Shown: positions 37,896 through 50,233, numbered from the stretch's first letter. The stretch is DNA of 64,000 nucleotides from Apostichopus japonicus (GCF_037975245.1 NC_092561.1:7670001-7734000), one strand, 5' to 3'. Numbers and translations are program-made. The notes: generated by a model from the letters alone, not told the origin.

Positions 37896-38090
37896 CCTTT
37901 AGCTACATCATTGCAATTTATTTTTCTTTCAGTAGGTGCCCTTCATAAACCTTCATAAATTAAGAATAAATGCTGTCACATGCTAAAAAAAGGTAAGTAT
38001 TAACAAAAAAAACAAGCACACTGTCTGACTCGATGACGTCATATTTAGACTTGTTCAAGTCCCAGTCTCGTATGTGTGCATAGGAATGTT

Positions 38091-38458
38091 CAGTGGCGTA
38101 GGAAGGTACTTTTGAGTGGGGGGGGGGGGTGGAGACTGATGGCCGGCCTGGGGGAGGGGTCTAAGTGGAGGTGGTTTCCCCCTCCCCTTTGGATTTTTTT
38201 GCATTTCCAGGTGGCCTCAGATGCAATTTGGTGCAGTATAGCACACTTCAACACCCACTCCATTTTATAAACTTAATTTTGTATTTTCACCTGGCCTTAG
38301 ATGCAATTTGGTGCTCAAAATGAGATTTTTTTCTCATTTGGAAATGAAAGAGGGGTTTTCTGACTTGCGAAGCAGGGGGGGCGGAATGATACTTCTGCCC
38401 CTCCATATTTTTCACTGGGGGCTGGCGCCCCCCCAGCCCCCCGGTTCCTACGCCCTTG
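38091..38458. mobile_element. hAT-like MITE, intact ends (family C)
   Basis: A 368-bp element starting CAGTGGCGTAGGAA and ending TTCCTACGCCCTTG (12 of 14 bases inverted). It is flanked by the 8-bp direct repeat GGAATGTT (38083-38090 and 38459-38466). Internally, GATGCAATTTGGTGC occurs twice (38220 and 38300). No transposase. Confidence 0.85.
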
Positions 38459-38466
38459 GGAATGTT

Positions 38467-39472
38467 ACACAACTGTGATATCTCTCGACAGAATGAGACA
38501 TCTCATTAACCTGTTAATTGCTCTGTACACGTCATTCATCACAACCCGTGTCTGCTGTCATTCATCGTATGAATTATGAAACACTCATCTATATACGAAA
38601 AATATACCATTTCTGTTTGGTCACATGTCATTTTGGGTTAAATAATTTATATCAAAAAAGCTACTTTATTGACTGATTATTTCATGAAAGGTAATAATCT
38701 GTATTTCCAGGTATATCGGAAGACAATACTTTTCGCTGATTAATCTTGACATTTTAATCATGCTTAACTCAGTGTCCATCGCTCTAATCTTCTTGACCTT
38801 TTGCAGACCAAGGGGAAAATAAACCGCTGGCAACATTGGCAGCTGCAGAATATTTCTTTTTTTTTCCCTTTTTCCTCTCTCTCTCTCTTTTTCCCTCTTT
38901 CATTCTTTTCTATTTATTTTTTCACCTTCTTGTTCTGCCTCTTCTGTTTGATGATGAGATAAAAGGTAGATCTTAAATAGATCCAAGTAGCTTATACAGT
39001 AAAGAAGAGGATTAGTAATTTAATAGCTAATTATTTAATAGCTGATTATTTGTAAATACATATATAAATATATATATATATATAGGAGTTAAAGTATATA
39101 GCAAGGTATCATAACAAAAAATCGCAACCTTGATAATCTGCATAACGCTATATTTCTGTATCTTTTTTCGTCTCCCCCCCCCCAACTTTTCATCCTTATT
39201 TTTTCTTCCGATTTTCTTTTAGATATAACCATATATAGAGATCATATTCTTCCCACGCAAAAACAGTATGTTTTGAAATGTAATTTATTTAATTGGTTGT
39301 TGCCATGCAATCTCTGTCTATAGTTTTCTTTTGTATTTTTATTAATATTATTATTACTTTTACTATGTTTGTTCGTCCTGTTAAAGTGCAGGTGTTTTGA
39401 AAATGCGCTTTCAGTAAAAGGACCTTGGGTTTCGAAGCCATTGTAAAATACAAATTATCTTTACACATATCT

Positions 39473-39476
<4 letters not shown>
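38467..39476. other. No gene seen
   Basis: AT-rich sequence with a CT-rich tract (38855-38945) and a small AT run (39062-39083). Confidence 0.45.
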
Positions 39477-39531
<55 letters not shown>

Positions 39532-39619
39532 TCATATATATAAATTCATATATATATATATATACATATATATATAAATACATATATATATAGATATATA
39601 TATACATTTACATAAAAAA

Positions 39620-39650
<31 letters not shown>
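39477..39650. repeat. (AT)n microsatellite at SINE tail
   Basis: AT-rich repeat with ATTCATATATA and CATATATATA variants, directly joined to the 3' end of the minus-strand SINE at 39651-39771. Confidence 0.9.
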
Positions 39651-39771
39651 AAATGAAAATCGTAATGAGTTGGAAAATCAAGAACAGTGAAAAAACTTTC
39701 AGCCTCCACCGGGATTCGAACCACGGGCCTCCCACTCTGTACGCGGACACCCTAACCACTAGGCTATGGAC
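39651..39771 (-). mobile_element. tRNA-derived SINE (family 4, copy 1)
   Basis: On the minus strand there is a well-preserved A box (TAGCCTAGTGG, plus 39756-39766) and B box (GGTTCGAATCC, plus 39712-39722). A short body, CTGAAAGTTTTTTCACTG to TCATTACGATTTTCATTT, follows, then an AT tail. The head could be mistaken for a tRNA gene, but the same body reappears at 39971-40041. Confidence 0.8.
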
Positions 39772-39970
39772 GCTGATTATATGTCCAGAGGTTCAAAACC
39801 GGTAAGGAAGATCGTAATTCCACTGTAGGCGTTTGTCACCTGTATCGAACAATACTAGTTCTGTTTTTGGTGACATATTTTGCCTTACTCTAGAGATCAA
39901 ACATGATGCTAACCAACTCGAAATCATTTGTGATTCCTAAAGCCGGATCTCGAAAGAGATACTTTGAACA

Positions 39971-40041
39971 GTGGAGGCTGAAAGTTTGTTCACTGTTCTT
40001 GATTTTCCAACTCATTACGATTTTCATTTATATATATTCAT
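39971..40041 (+). mobile_element. 5'-truncated SINE (family 4, copy 2)
   Basis: It matches the body of the SINE at 39651-39771 in the opposite orientation, starting just after the B box (GTGGAGGCTGAAAGTTT). The sequence that follows is AT-rich and passes into the microsatellite at 40089-40269. Confidence 0.75.
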
Positions 40042-40088
40042 TTGCATTTGTCATTTACCTCCATTGCATTAACATAAAGTCTGTTAAG

Positions 40089-40106
40089 TATATATATATA
40101 TATATT

Positions 40107-40160
<54 letters not shown>

Positions 40161-40185
40161 ATATTATTATTATATATATATATAT

Positions 40186-40225
<40 letters not shown>

Positions 40226-40227
40226 TA

Positions 40228-40269
<42 letters not shown>
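40089..40269. repeat. (AT)n / ATT microsatellite
   Basis: AT runs separated by TATTATTA and TTTATA segments, downstream of the truncated plus-strand SINE. Confidence 0.9.
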
Positions 40270-40271
<2 letters not shown>

Positions 40272-40489
40272 TTGAAATTAATTGAAAAGCGGTCTGAGCA
40301 TCTGTCGATTTAAGGCAGCACTCTGCTGATGCGATTAGTTTTGACATTCGGTTGAGACATGAACAATTTGCGGACCACCTTAAAGGAAAAAACACATGAG
40401 GCATAAGGTTAAGAGCTGAAATTACATTGAAAAAGTCCTCGGATGTCGTAATTATCAAATTGAGCTACTTGTGACAGTATATAACATAC

Positions 40490-41101
40490 CTAGCACATTG
40501 ATCGACCATTCACACATTTCTGGTTTTCCTGAGAAAAGATATCTCTTGTAGCAAGAATAGTCTCCAACATCCTGGAGGGTAAAATTCGTGACTTTCAAAC
40601 GAGCAGTTCTTCCATTCGATTCTATTGTAAAGATTCGCTTGCCATCTGTTTTAATGACAGATTCATCATATCGGTGACTCAACATCTCAGAATTTTTCCA
40701 TTTCCATAAAAAAAGGAAGTCCGAATAGACGAACTCGAACACACAATTCATTTCAGCGACTTCCCCAAGAGCAACAAATGTCTCTTTCTGACTTTGAGCT
40801 ACCGTGTTTGAGAAAGGTTGGAAAACAAAATGAGAATTAGCTGGTCACGTATTTGATCCTAAGTGAACCTTATTGCAGTCGTTTATTTAACAATAGGAGA
40901 AGTGTTTGTGTAATTGCCACAAGTTATGGTGCACATGTAAAACGACGTAACCACTGCAACCTGTTAAACCTTGCATGGCTTATTTTACAATACTTAGTGA
41001 GTATTCTAACCCTTTAACTTACCTGGAACCATGGAAATGCACAATTCTATGATAGTCATCCACTGGAGAAAGAGTTCTACACATCCCTTTCGATTACACA
41101 T
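40490..41101 (-). CDS. Ig V-type domain protein, first two coding exons (partial gene)
   Basis: Minus strand. Exon 1 (41101 down to 41023) encodes 26 residues with a hydrophobic stretch (FLQWMTIIELCISMV), probably a signal peptide, and ends at CCAG|GTAAGT. Exon 2 (40798 down to 40490) starts after a GGTAG acceptor and ends at a GTATGT donor. Both junctions are phase 1, and the junction codon is Ala, as expected for an Ig module. Exon 2 carries one V-type domain: Cys45, Trp58/Trp60, and DVGDYSC (Asp103, Tyr107, Cys109), with an NFT glycosylation site at 98 and an extra Cys near 122. The gene continues to lower coordinates, where I could not find the next exon among the repeats, so membrane attachment is unknown. 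Likely an immune-type or adhesion protein; the ligand is unknown. Confidence 0.7.
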
Positions 41102-43110
41102 GATGCACTCTTTTTCGTAGTTTTCTTGGTAGTTTGATTTTGCTATTCGTCACAGAGTCTTCAATAGGCGTAATTCTTTTTAGCTGGGAAAGTGTTTAGG
41201 CTAGTAGAACTGATGTGACCTAACTACTGCAATGGTCTAAGTGTGAAGTTATTCCGGCTCTTTACCAAAGGCAATAACAATACGGTAAAGACAAAGGTGA
41301 CAAAACATAATCTGGTAAAAACATAATAAAATGGTTTCATATCTATTGACAATTAAAAAGGAAAGGAGATTCTTGCGGCTTAATGCCATAATTGCATAAT
41401 TTTTATATGCTTGATACTTTAAAAGACAAAGGTAACAACACTTGATATTTTGGTTTCATATCTATAATTGACCAAAATATACCGAAAGGCTTTTGTCACT
41501 TCAGCTATTCTTTACAACTATTAATAGACAGTTATATTGCAGGTTTTTTCTTAAGTCATTAGCAACAGATAAACGTCTGACCTAGTGAACAGTAACTAAT
41601 AAATTGAATATTGATTTAAAAGGAAGTTCAACTGTTTCTCCATCAACATGTGATAAAACAAGTTTTTAAAAAGCAGAGCTATAGCAATATGCGTTTCCCC
41701 GAATATCCAGACAGATTTAGTAAACAGCTGCATAAAGATGGCCCGACAGAAGACGGCCCGACAGAATGTTGCTGTTTTCAATAGTTATGGCATTTGGGTC
41801 GAGTACTACGTAACTGTTCGTGACTTGCTAATCCCTCTTCATTGTGTTATTTTCTTTCCAAACTTTCTTTGCTTTTAGAAAAGAGAAAATTGTTGCAAGT
41901 CAATCATTTACAGTAGTTGATGAATCTTCGGCAAGCTTTAATCAGTTATATTTGTATCACTTGGACAACCTTTGCAAAATATTAGTCTCCGCAATAGTAT
42001 CCGAATTTATGTTTTGATGCTTGCTTTTATATTACTTAATATTCAGCATTTTGTTACGGTAAAACCAAGACTGAAACACACTCCCTTACGTCGACATTTC
42101 GCAGATGTGGGAAATATTAGGCCAAACCAAACTGCTAAGCTCACTCATATTTGTGTGTGTTCTAGTTTGTCATTAATTTATTACTTTATTAAATATTACA
42201 AGAAATTTCAATTTAAAGAAATGGTAGAATCGTGTAAGTATCAAACCCTGGAATAGTTTTACAATGTTTTGAACTGTTAAAGATAATTCCAAGAATGTTA
42301 CTCTAAAGTATAATTGTGTTTTTTGACTAACCAGATATTAAAATACATAGAAAACGATATCACTTCTTTAGGCAAATTCAAAATTCCCGACCATGTTAGG
42401 AAGGGCTGAACTTTTATGCAATGACCAAAAGGCGAATGTGGCCCTTTGATCGTTGATGGCGACTGCCATGTAGGAAGTTAGGGTTTCTCCCCCCCCCCCC
42501 CACCTGCCCCCGAAAAATAGACGTCAAACGGTGCAGTATGAGGCATACTTATTCAATAAATTAGTTCTTTAACTAAATTTAAAAGGCTGGTTTTGCTACT
42601 CTTGTTCTTTTGTTTTGTGTGTGTGTGATATTGAAAAGGGTGTGTACCCCGCAGTAGGAGTCGAATTCTTTTCAGGCTGAATATATGAAATCCCGCAACT
42701 GAACCATTTTACCCCCCCCCCCCCCACTGACAATGGAACGTGAAGGAATTCCACACCCGCACAGACTTCCTTCCAAATGACTTACATTGAAATAACCCAG
42801 GTTGTACTATACAATGTAGTTGAAATGATGGATATGATAGTATCATTTTGCACCTTCAGCCAATGATTTCTCTTGATTTGTCGATTCGTTCATTCGTTTA
42901 TTCGGTCATTCGTTCATTCGTTCGTTCTTTCGTTCTTTCGTTCATTTGTTCATCCAACTGCTTTTATACCTTATTTCGTGATTCCTGTGACCTAAAATGT
43001 ATCAGGTATCACAAGTCCCCTCGAAAGGATTAACAGATACTACACATGATCCTGGTTTGTGGAATCGATCTACACAAAAGAACATATACTGCACTTGACC
43101 TTATCAACGG
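41102..43110. other. Intergenic, no gene seen
   Basis: Probably includes the promoter of the minus-strand Ig gene. It has C tracts at 42490-42502 and 42712-42725 and a TTCG/TTCA tetranucleotide run (42884-42957). A plus-strand frame at about 41972-42240 ends at a GTAAGT but has no recognisable domain. Confidence 0.4.
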
Positions 43111-46039
43111 ATCGATTAAATAGTCCTGTAGAGACTCGGCGTTTGCGTTATCTCATATATTTATTATTTATAGTATACGCAATGTATACTTTTGATGTAA
43201 AATACCAATCATATCAGTTCAGCGTGGCTGTTCTCGCGATATCAAAGTCCAATCTCAATTATATATAAGTTCCGTGCGTTGTTTCCATTGTAGGCTACAT
43301 AAACGTACAATGTACAGTGTGTATGATCATGTATTTCCTTTATGGTCCGACTCGAAATAACGCAAGAAAGAAAAATCTGGCTAGGTTGATAACTTGATGC
43401 AAGAGTAGGTAAACATTAAAGTAAGGTAAGTCTTAGAAATGCATAACGGTTATAATTTCAAAAATGTTTCCTTAGTTCATCAGTATTTTGATATACCATT
43501 AAGAGGGATATAATAGAGCAAAAATTGCAATAGTGATTAGTATTATCGTTAATTCGGTATCTATTGCCGTTGTTATATTATTAAGCTTAACAATCAGAAC
43601 AGAACAGATATCGAGGTCATAGCCATGATACCGAATTCACTAAAGTTATAAACTGACTGATTGAGTAAACTTCGAATCATCATGTATTGTCATTACAAGT
43701 CAACTGTTTAAACATAAAAAGGTAAACATTCTTAAAATTTGCATGCAAGAATAAAATCACCTTGTTATACAGATGTCTACAACATGCAAACATATGGTAT
43801 CATAAGTACATTTAAGAAGCATTGTTGGTTACATCACCGGAAATGGCACTTCCCAGGCCTTGTAAGTTGCATCTGAAAATTCTTTATTTTGAGATCTCTT
43901 GATTGAGAATTTTACACTTACAAAAAAAAAGGTCAATTAGAAAAATTGTATTAGATGAATTGAATAAAGGACTTAAGGTAATAAGCTCTGCCTTATTCAC
44001 TGTTTACACAGGTAAATGAAGATATGAAAGCACACCAGGGCTTTATTATGATAGCTGTAGCCTGTATGAAGTGGGGAAGCCATATGGGGAATTTAGGTGT
44101 AAATAAGTTGTTATCATTATTTCTTCTACATCCCAAGAAGGGGCTTACTAGGGGAAGGGGGGGGGATGAACTGAGTGTGTGGGCCATGTATGGGGACTGT
44201 GCCTCAATAATCTTAGTTAAAACATTTGGGCACTGATATAGGAGCTAACATTTAAACTGATAGGCCATCATAAAACATATAGACGTAATAAATATATCCA
44301 TGAGCCATAGTTTAGTAATAAAGTTCTACACTTTTCACGATAAAATCTTAGGAGTTCTCTACTTGTATTGTCATTCTAAAAAAATGATCAGTTATAATTA
44401 ACCCTGTGTTTTATTGTTTGGAACGCCATTCCTACAATACGTGCCTAGGAACTTGAGGTTGCACACTAATCTAATAAAATTAGAAGAAATGATTTTGAAC
44501 ATTTTGCTTAAACTAAGCGAAATAGTGCTTACTGCCTAAGCATCCACATTATCTTAACCAAAATATAATTTGCATATAGTGTAATATTGCTAATATTGTA
44601 CGTGACAAACCACATAATATAAAATAAAAAAAATAATATTCTTGAAAGGAGATTAGTGAATGCTGCAGGCTTTCACTATCTCCTTGCTCAGCATACAGCG
44701 GTGTATGGGCCCGGTTGCTCAGTTAATTTACGCTATAAATGCAATCTGTCAGTCTTATATCTTCAACCCAGTGGAAGTTGTAATTTCATTGGGGGTTGAG
44801 CAAATGAGAATGAAACATTAATAACCAATTATCTCATAGCACAATGTTTTCAGAGCTCCTTTTATGAGATACACGAGTCATTATGAGCCTGATAATGGGC
44901 TAGTGCTTACAGGAGCCAGCCACTAAACCTGGGTGGGGAAATTTGATATTATTTCTTCCACCTTTCAGAAAGAGGAATGTGTCCCCATGCACCCCCCCCC
45001 CTCCCTGCCGTGATTGATGCCCCTACTTGTACAGACAAACGTTTATACCTAAGATTGCACCAGTTGACGCTTAAAAAACTTCAACTTCTCGGTGTGGACT
45101 CCTACATCCCGACAAAGTGTCTACTACAATGACCCAAGTGCAGCCCCCCCCCTTCTCCCCTACTTAAAATCTATCATTCTCCTCTGGCCCATCAACACAT
45201 TTTTTAACGCCATACCTTAATCAATTGGGGGGAGTTGAATTTGTCCCCTCCGTTCCTCCACTTTGCTATGCTGCTCATGCCACTGAGTGACTCTTTGTGG
45301 TTATATTATGCTGAAGGCTTGGTAACTTTGCAATAGTGATGGCGTGTGCTTGTGTTTGTGATGGCTAGAAGCACTAGTTGAGTCAATGTCGTGCTTGGTA
45401 CAGTAGGTAGATGCCCCTTGTTGGTTAAATGTTCTCTATTGTTTGTGCTCCCCGTTTCATGCATATTGATGAGTGGGCGGGGTAAACGTACAATCCATAT
45501 AATGGCAATATCTTTTCAAACCTATGTCTGATTTAGTTCATACTTGGTATGGTGATGTAACTATATAGTAAGTATATGCTCTTTGCAACAACTTTGACCT
45601 TGTTCATATTCATGATTTTGTGGGGCTTAATGTGGGAAATAATCAAAAACAGCTTGTAAAAACATATATCTCATCAACCACAAGTTGAATAAATGTCATA
45701 CTGGGTAAATGCCTCATGATTGAAATTGGTAAAGGTCAAAAGAGGTCAACAGGTAACAAAGTTCCAGTACTATTAAAGTCAGTGTGGTTGTGTTTGCCAT
45801 CAGCAATATCCGAACAGTTCCATTATGCCAGTGATCGAGTTGCACCAATATCTCGACTTCTGTGTTTATAGGGAAAGACATACCCGTCATACCGTAGGTT
45901 ACAAAGAACAGCTTTTATATTCAGTTCATTGAAGGTCTTTCTTCTTAATTTTCTTACTCTCAATTTGTTTCTCCAAATAATGATTTTAATAAACACTGAT
46001 CATGATCATTTTCTTTACAGATTAAATTTCGCGACAAAA

Positions 46040-48253
46040 ATGGCCTGCCCATCGCCTTGGAAAGACATCGAAGATAAATTCTTTGAATGTTCAATTTGTT
46101 TGGATCTGTTTAAAGAACCGAAACTATTACCGTGTCTACATAGATTTTGTAAACAATGTCTGGAATCTATACTAGAAGGACAGGTTGGGACATTTAAATG
46201 TCCTCTTTGCAAAGATGTCTGTAACATACCAAACAATGGGATAGATGGATTCAAGACTGACTTCCATATGAAAAGTATGCTGCAGTTTATTCAGCTACAG
46301 AAAACATTTGAAAATGAAGAAGTTAGGGTCTGTGTTGGCTGTTCAAAGAAGTTAAAGGTTACAGCATACTGTTTTAAGTGCAAAGATTTTCTTTGTGTCC
46401 AGTGTTATCAATTCCACTCGACCAACAAGATGGTTGCTGATCATCGGGAAAATGTATTAGCTCTGAAAGATGTTGAAGGAAAGAGTCTCACATTAGAAAA
46501 ACTTGCATCATTGAAGGAAGCCCTTAGGTGCCATGTTCATACAGAATTTAAAGCTCAGTTATGTTGTTGTACTTGTGGAAATCTCCCTGTTTGTGTGACA
46601 TGTACGTATGGAAAACACAAAGGTCATGACCTACAAGACGTTGCGAATGTGTCGAAAGAAGAAAGAGAGAGATTGCAGAAGAGATTGGAAGAACTTGTAA
46701 AACGGAAAGAAAATGTAACCAGCTTAACTAATAAGATAAACAAAGTAAATGAAGAACTTACATCAATCGTTGCTGATACAAAAAGGAAATGGGAAACGCA
46801 GTACGAAGATCAGACCAGGAAGTTAAAGAATAAGAAAGAGAAAGAAAAGAAAGAATTCAACAGATTCAAAGCAGTTCTTGAAAAAAGGAGTCGAAAAGAA
46901 TTGAAAGAATTAGAAACAGAAATGGAAGAGAAGATTAGAAAAATAAGAGACGAGTACGACAGGATGATTAAAATCAAAATTAGGGAATCAAAAGAGAAAG
47001 AGGAAACCAAACAAAATGAAATAGAAAACAGTGAATTAAAGATTGACGAAACAATGAACAAACTTGATGCATTAATGAATGAGAGAAATAAAACAATAGA
47101 AGAACAACAGCAACGCAAGCTTAGAGAAACACAAAACTTATCAGATCTTTGTAACCAATGGGTCAATAAGTTTGAAAATATGTCTACTATAGCTTCGAGT
47201 GTCCTTGAATCGCACAACCACTGGACAGACGCACAGTGTATTCCTGATATAAGAGCTGCGAGCGAACCTCTAGTTGAGGATCTTATGAAAGATTTTCCAG
47301 AAATGGAATCTTTATCTGATATAACAATGGATGATCTACCAATGTTGTGTATTGATAGAGTAAATATATCGGATAATGTAGAATCTGTTGTTGATTTTGA
47401 TATGATCAAAGGTAGTTTGTTTTGTTTAACTGGTATAACAAGTACCGGATCTGGTAACATCATCGTCTCTGGGAGGTTATCACAAGACCATTCATTTATT
47501 ACAGTGATAAACAGACAAGGACGTCAGATTCGTCATAACAAGATAGATAAAGGCAAAGGGAGCTCTCTTCAACCCTTTCGATACTGTGCTGCTTTATCAC
47601 GTGATAAGATAGCTTCGGTTTGTAGATCCAATCAGCTTGTTGTTTATAATATTCATGGTGGGTCCTTGACTCAAAATAAGATCACGTCCTTCTTTGATGA
47701 CATCAAAACGGTGGGTGAAAAATATGCGAGTTGTATAACTACCGATACTATTCGTGGCCACATCATTGTAGGTACATCTATTGGATCGCTATTCATATTT
47801 GATGAAGAGTTGAAGTTCATTCGAGCTCTGAAGCTGCCAGAGGTTATAAAATGCTCAAGAGATATCCTTTATCATCAAGGCGTTCTGCTGATATGCGATG
47901 GAGAGAGTAGATGTGCATACGCTGTTACCATGGATACAACTAACACAGAGGCAGAGTTACTATACAAGCTTCCGATACCAGCTATTGACGGAGACACTTG
48001 GTATCCTTGGAGTATATGTGCAGACAGGGCAGGTTTTGTATACATATTGTGGAATGGTGATGGAACACGTATCATCACACAGTACAGTCAAGATGGTCAG
48101 CAGATGTTGACAACCAAACGGACAAAAGATACAGCATGGTGTATGACAACATTGATGACAGAGGAGGGACATAAGCTACTTGTAGCTACATCATATTCAG
48201 GAAAGATACTTTGTTATTGTCTGGTGAGTATATCTCAGTGTTCAATACTTTAA
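46040..48253 (+). CDS. TRIM protein: RING, two B-boxes, coiled coil, propeller-like C-terminus (copy 1)
   Basis: Probable cytosolic E3 ubiquitin ligase of the TRIM class, 737 residues from the ATG at 46040. RING C3HC4: Cys17/20, Cys32, His34, Cys37/40, Cys54/57. B-box 1: Cys98/101, 111/114, 119/122, with His126 and His135. B-box 2: Cys164-x2-His167, Cys176/179, Cys185/188, His193/196. A long charged coiled coil spans about 204-370, and a repeat-containing C-terminal region about 430-728 looks like an NHL/beta-propeller. I chose this start because it follows an acceptor (TTTCTTTACAG, ending 46020) and a good AAAATGG context; upstream in-frame sequence lacks an ATG at its start. A GTGAGT donor after codon 728 (48224) could splice to an acceptor at 48820, replacing the last nine residues with Thr-Pro-Glu and a stop (48830-48832). 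The read-through form has an AATAAA at 48478. Confidence 0.9.
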   Translation: MACPSPWKDIEDKFFECSICLDLFKEPKLLPCLHRFCKQCLESILEGQVGTFKCPLCKDVCNIPNNGIDGFKTDFHMKSMLQFIQLQKTFENEEVRVCVGCSKKLKVTAYCFKCKDFLCVQCYQFHSTNKMVADHRENVLALKDVEGKSLTLEKLASLKEALRCHVHTEFKAQLCCCTCGNLPVCVTCTYGKHKGHDLQDVANVSKEERERLQKRLEELVKRKENVTSLTNKINKVNEELTSIVADTKRKWETQYEDQTRKLKNKKEKEKKEFNRFKAVLEKRSRKELKELETEMEEKIRKIRDEYDRMIKIKIRESKEKEETKQNEIENSELKIDETMNKLDALMNERNKTIEEQQQRKLRETQNLSDLCNQWVNKFENMSTIASSVLESHNHWTDAQCIPDIRAASEPLVEDLMKDFPEMESLSDITMDDLPMLCIDRVNISDNVESVVDFDMIKGSLFCLTGITSTGSGNIIVSGRLSQDHSFITVINRQGRQIRHNKIDKGKGSSLQPFRYCAALSRDKIASVCRSNQLVVYNIHGGSLTQNKITSFFDDIKTVGEKYASCITTDTIRGHIIVGTSIGSLFIFDEELKFIRALKLPEVIKCSRDILYHQGVLLICDGESRCAYAVTMDTTNTEAELLYKLPIPAIDGDTWYPWSICADRAGFVYILWNGDGTRIITQYSQDGQQMLTTKRTKDTAWCMTTLMTEEGHKLLVATSYSGKILCYCLVSISQCSIL

Positions 48254-49840
48254 TATTATTACTATTAGTAACATAAATGTTGTTGTCGTGATACTCTGAT
48301 GTAACGACAGTTAAATGGTACATTCAACAGTGATAATATCACCAAGGATATCATCTTCCTGTATTGACTTTATGTATGCCCAAGTAGCATATAATATTTA
48401 TAACTTTAAAGATAGTTTTTGCTTGAAATTAGCTCAAGTAATAGTATATAAATAAGATGAAGTTATGTCTTAAACCCAATAAACATGAAGCTAAAGTGCA
48501 AAACTTGTTCACTATTTCCTTTTACGGAATTGAAGAAGAAAAATTAAGAATTTTAACGAGATAATGGTACTGTTGTTGACAAGACATCGCAATGCCAACT
48601 TAAGTTGATTAAAAAAAGAAAATAAACAACAAAGGTTAGAAAAGGGAACATAACAGGCAAGAATGGAAAGAAGAAAAGAAAAGAAGGGATTTGTTTGCTG
48701 AAAAAACATTACACAAAGAATCGACATCTAACATGTCTTTTTTGTTCATTCAAAAATGTGCTTCATTAGAAAAGAGAACTGGATCAACGTTTGTAACTTT
48801 ATAAATGTTCTTTCCAACAGACACCAGAATAAAGTCATCCTGGAAAATATACATGAAAGAAACGAATATCCAGAGTATACACCACACTGAATCAAACATC
48901 AAGGGCTGGGTCCAGCTGATGAGGAGAGAATTATTAAAATTTGCTGAAAAAACTAGAAACTTTAATATGAAACGGATCATGATGATTAAGATCGGTCTTC
49001 ATGGTTTATATAGTTTAATTGTAAGGTGAAAAGAATTAGACCGTCAACCCATTTAGCTTAACGGTTATTTTGTTACAACATATAGTCGCAAAACAATAAG
49101 GTATATTTGACGTAGACATACGTTTTACCAAAGTTGGCTGCGAAGGAATATTCATCAAAGGCGGACCGAACTTTCATATTTTCGATGTGGTATTAATGAC
49201 TTTTATGGAACTTGTAAAGTAAGATCTCGAAAATCAAGTACATTGAAACATATTTCCGTAGAACTGCTGACGTTCATGCGAATAAATATGGAGCTGGGAA
49301 TGTGTCTTAACGATTGTAGAACATGCGGGATAATTCAAATGGGTTGTAACCTTGTTTCACATCTTGTGTTTATATGATTGACAGGTTTAAATAGTTTGTT
49401 TCTACAATTCGGAAGATCATTTCAGATAGGAAAACTGTTTAGTTTTCCAGCTTGAAGAACCCAGCTTACTTTAGCCGTGGCCTGGTTTCATAGCTTCTTA
49501 TGATATTCGCTCGACCATAGTCTCTAGTGTATAAGATCTGAAAGATTCGATTTAAGTATAATCCAAAAGTGGGGAGGAGTTGCAAGTGATATGAAGGATA
49601 ACTAGCTCGCTCCGTATTATTAAAAAATAGCAACAAACGTAATGTTGCTCTGAATTATTGATTAAAGATAATAATTTCGAATGAAGAACAGTCATTTGCA
49701 GCCTCCAGTGCTAAATCTTGCTTTCGTGTAGCCTGTGGGATGGTAAAAACTAGCCGAATTTGTCATACTTTGTATTTTAAGATACAATGTAATCATATAA
49801 AAAGGACTTTTTCATTACTCTGTTTTTCTATGAATGCATC
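48254..49840 (+). other. 3' part of TRIM unit 1
   Basis: It contains the putative last intron (48224-48820), an AATAAA at 48478-48483 that could end the unspliced transcript, and a candidate 3' exon from 48821 with an immediate stop. The rest is presumed 3' UTR or intergenic sequence, conserved in unit 2. Confidence 0.5.
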
Positions 49841-50233
49841 CCTTGGATTTACAACGTCCTTTCCTATATATAGTTCGGATCGAATATACCTTCAACTTGA
49901 TACGCATAAGTAAGAAATTTGTATTCATTATGTTAAAAGTATTTGATTATCCAGTTTTAAAGTAATACAGTCAGTTTCATACTCTATTTATCTTTCTCAT
50001 TTTGAATACCTAGTTGAGATATCTTGTTTTGCATGTATTGTAATTGTACCGTACGTACCGCTTGAATGCACTGGTACTGATAGTATGGACAGTATGAATA
50101 TTCTGTTTCTACCAGATAAAGCTGAAGAAATATTCATACATGAGAACCAACCAAAGTTAAATTTATGATTATCGATTCTAGTCAATGTGATAGACGGTCA
50201 TATGGAAAGCCATTTTAACTTTTAATCAGGGAT

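Larger units (their letters stand above)
43111..49840 (+). repeat. Tandem segmental duplication unit 1 (TRIM unit)
   Basis: It aligns by eye to 50671 to about 57630 from ATCGATTAAATAGTCCTGTA onward, through the TRIM gene, to GGACTTTTTCATTACTCTG. Offsets between units are 7.56-7.61 kb at the left and in the gene. The 5' part (43605-45120) also matches the third unit at 61766-64000. A short fossil of the 12823 MITE family (43832-43895) is shared by all three units, so it predates the duplications. Confidence 0.9.

Noticed and set aside
39700-39771. tRNA gene on the minus strand
   Set aside because: A and B boxes are good, but the same 3' body occurs at 39971-40041 and an AT tail follows, so it is a SINE.
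45929-46039. N-terminal extension of the TRIM copy 1 frame (hydrophobic, signal-like)
   Set aside because: It opens without an ATG and contains a splice acceptor (TTTCTTTACAG) directly before the conserved ATG context. The stretch is most likely intron. The same holds for 53536-53646.
46810-47463. 217-codon minus-strand frame
   Set aside because: It is antisense to the TRIM coiled coil. The serine/phenylalanine richness is the complement of Lys/Glu codons.
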